This document shows, in pieces, positions 6,676 to 6,763 of a DNA stretch of 6,763 nt (its first letter is position 1; the number at the start of each line of letters is the position of its first letter). This DNA comes from Thermoproteota archaeon (lineage in GTDB: Archaea; Korarchaeota; Korarchaeia; Korarchaeales; Korarchaeaceae). Position numbers and translations under genes: made by a program. The notes beneath the pieces are model-generated. The model was not told where the DNA came from and did not search any database. It saw only the letters and a list, made by a program, of their open reading frames with translations. The stretch covers positions 1 to 6,763 of the forward strand of contig JAGGTZ010000194.1 in assembly GCA_021158805.1 (NCBI GenBank). Direction: 5' to 3'.

Positions 6676-6679
6676 GTCC

Positions 6680-6700
6680 CTCTCAATTTTTATTTGAGGG
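6680..6700 (+). other. Stem-loop in the EF-1A / rpsJ spacer
   Basis: CTCTCAA (6680-6686) pairs with TTGAGGG (6694-6700), giving a 7-bp stem with one G-U pair around the 7-base loop TTTTTAT. It begins 4 bases after the EF-1A stop and ends 23 bases before the rpsJ ATG. The T run is in the loop rather than after the stem, so it is not a standard bacterial terminator. It may act as a partial terminator, an RNA processing site, or a TATA-like AT patch for an rpsJ promoter. Function is inferred only. Confidence 0.4.
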
Positions 6701-6723
6701 CCTCATAGAGCGGTGGTAAGAGC

Positions 6724-6763
6724 ATGCCTGAGGTATTGAGAATTGAGATGGTAAGCACTAATC
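6724..6763 (+). CDS. rpsJ: Ribosomal protein S10 (uS10), first 13 codons only
   Basis: The reading frame begins MPEVLRIEMVSTN and runs off the window. It fits archaeal S10 N-termini, which follow the pattern MP-x-x-x-RI-x-x-x-STN, and S10 directly follows EF-1A in many archaea. A GGTG Shine-Dalgarno match at 6712-6715 lies 8 bases before the ATG. S10 is a small-subunit head protein of about 100 residues. Identification rests on a short peptide plus gene order. Confidence 0.82.
   Translation, partial: MPEVLRIEMVSTN

Noticed and set aside
6696..6704. GAGGGCCTC palindrome as an operator or terminator
   Set aside because: A 4-bp stem with a one-base centre is too small; it overlaps the better 7-bp stem-loop.

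Overview
The window is archaeal and probably from a thermophile. The evidence is an EF-1A gene followed directly by the start of ribosomal protein S10 (an arrangement common in archaea), an archaeal-type phosphoglycerate kinase, a protein descended from the archaeal type II GAPDH family, GGTGAT/GAGGTGG Shine-Dalgarno sites, and heavy use of ATA for Ile and AGA/AGG for Arg. EF-1A carries the short form of the G-domain loop that is long in typical Crenarchaeota (and in eukaryotes). This argues against Sulfolobales or Thermoproteales but does not fix the phylum; Korarchaeota or another deep lineage is possible but unproven.

Layout. Bases 1-4854 look like one plus-strand operon: the C-terminal part of pgk (truncated by the window edge), a 254-aa GAPDH-like protein, a 656-aa polytopic membrane protein resembling the OPT transporter superfamily, and a 446-aa phosphohexomutase of the GlmM/PMM class. 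Two junctions are 4-base ATGA overlaps (pgk/GAPDH-like and transporter/mutase); the other gap is 20 bases behind a strong Shine-Dalgarno site. A minus-strand gene (5313 to 4861) for a small four-helix membrane protein converges on the mutase with only 6 bases between stop codons. Next comes a 96-base divergent intergenic region with one near-palindromic TATA-like element, then EF-1A (5410-6675), a 48-base spacer with a hairpin, and the first 13 codons of rpsJ.

How the genes fit together. PGK and GAPDH normally catalyse consecutive steps of glycolysis/gluconeogenesis, and the phosphohexomutase feeds hexose phosphates into sugar-nucleotide and cell-surface synthesis. The first operon therefore reads as a central-carbon module with a transporter of unknown substrate. 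The main surprise is that the protein in the GAPDH slot lacks the whole catalytic segment (catalytic Cys, active-site His, phosphate-binding Arg region) and the glycine-rich nucleotide loop, yet keeps both ends of the family fold in an intact, translationally coupled reading frame. It looks like a pseudoenzyme or a repurposed GAPDH. The other notable oddity is EF-1A, which has SKMD in place of the NKMD guanine-recognition motif. No RNA genes, CRISPR arrays or mobile elements were seen, and no gene-free stretch exceeds 100 bases.
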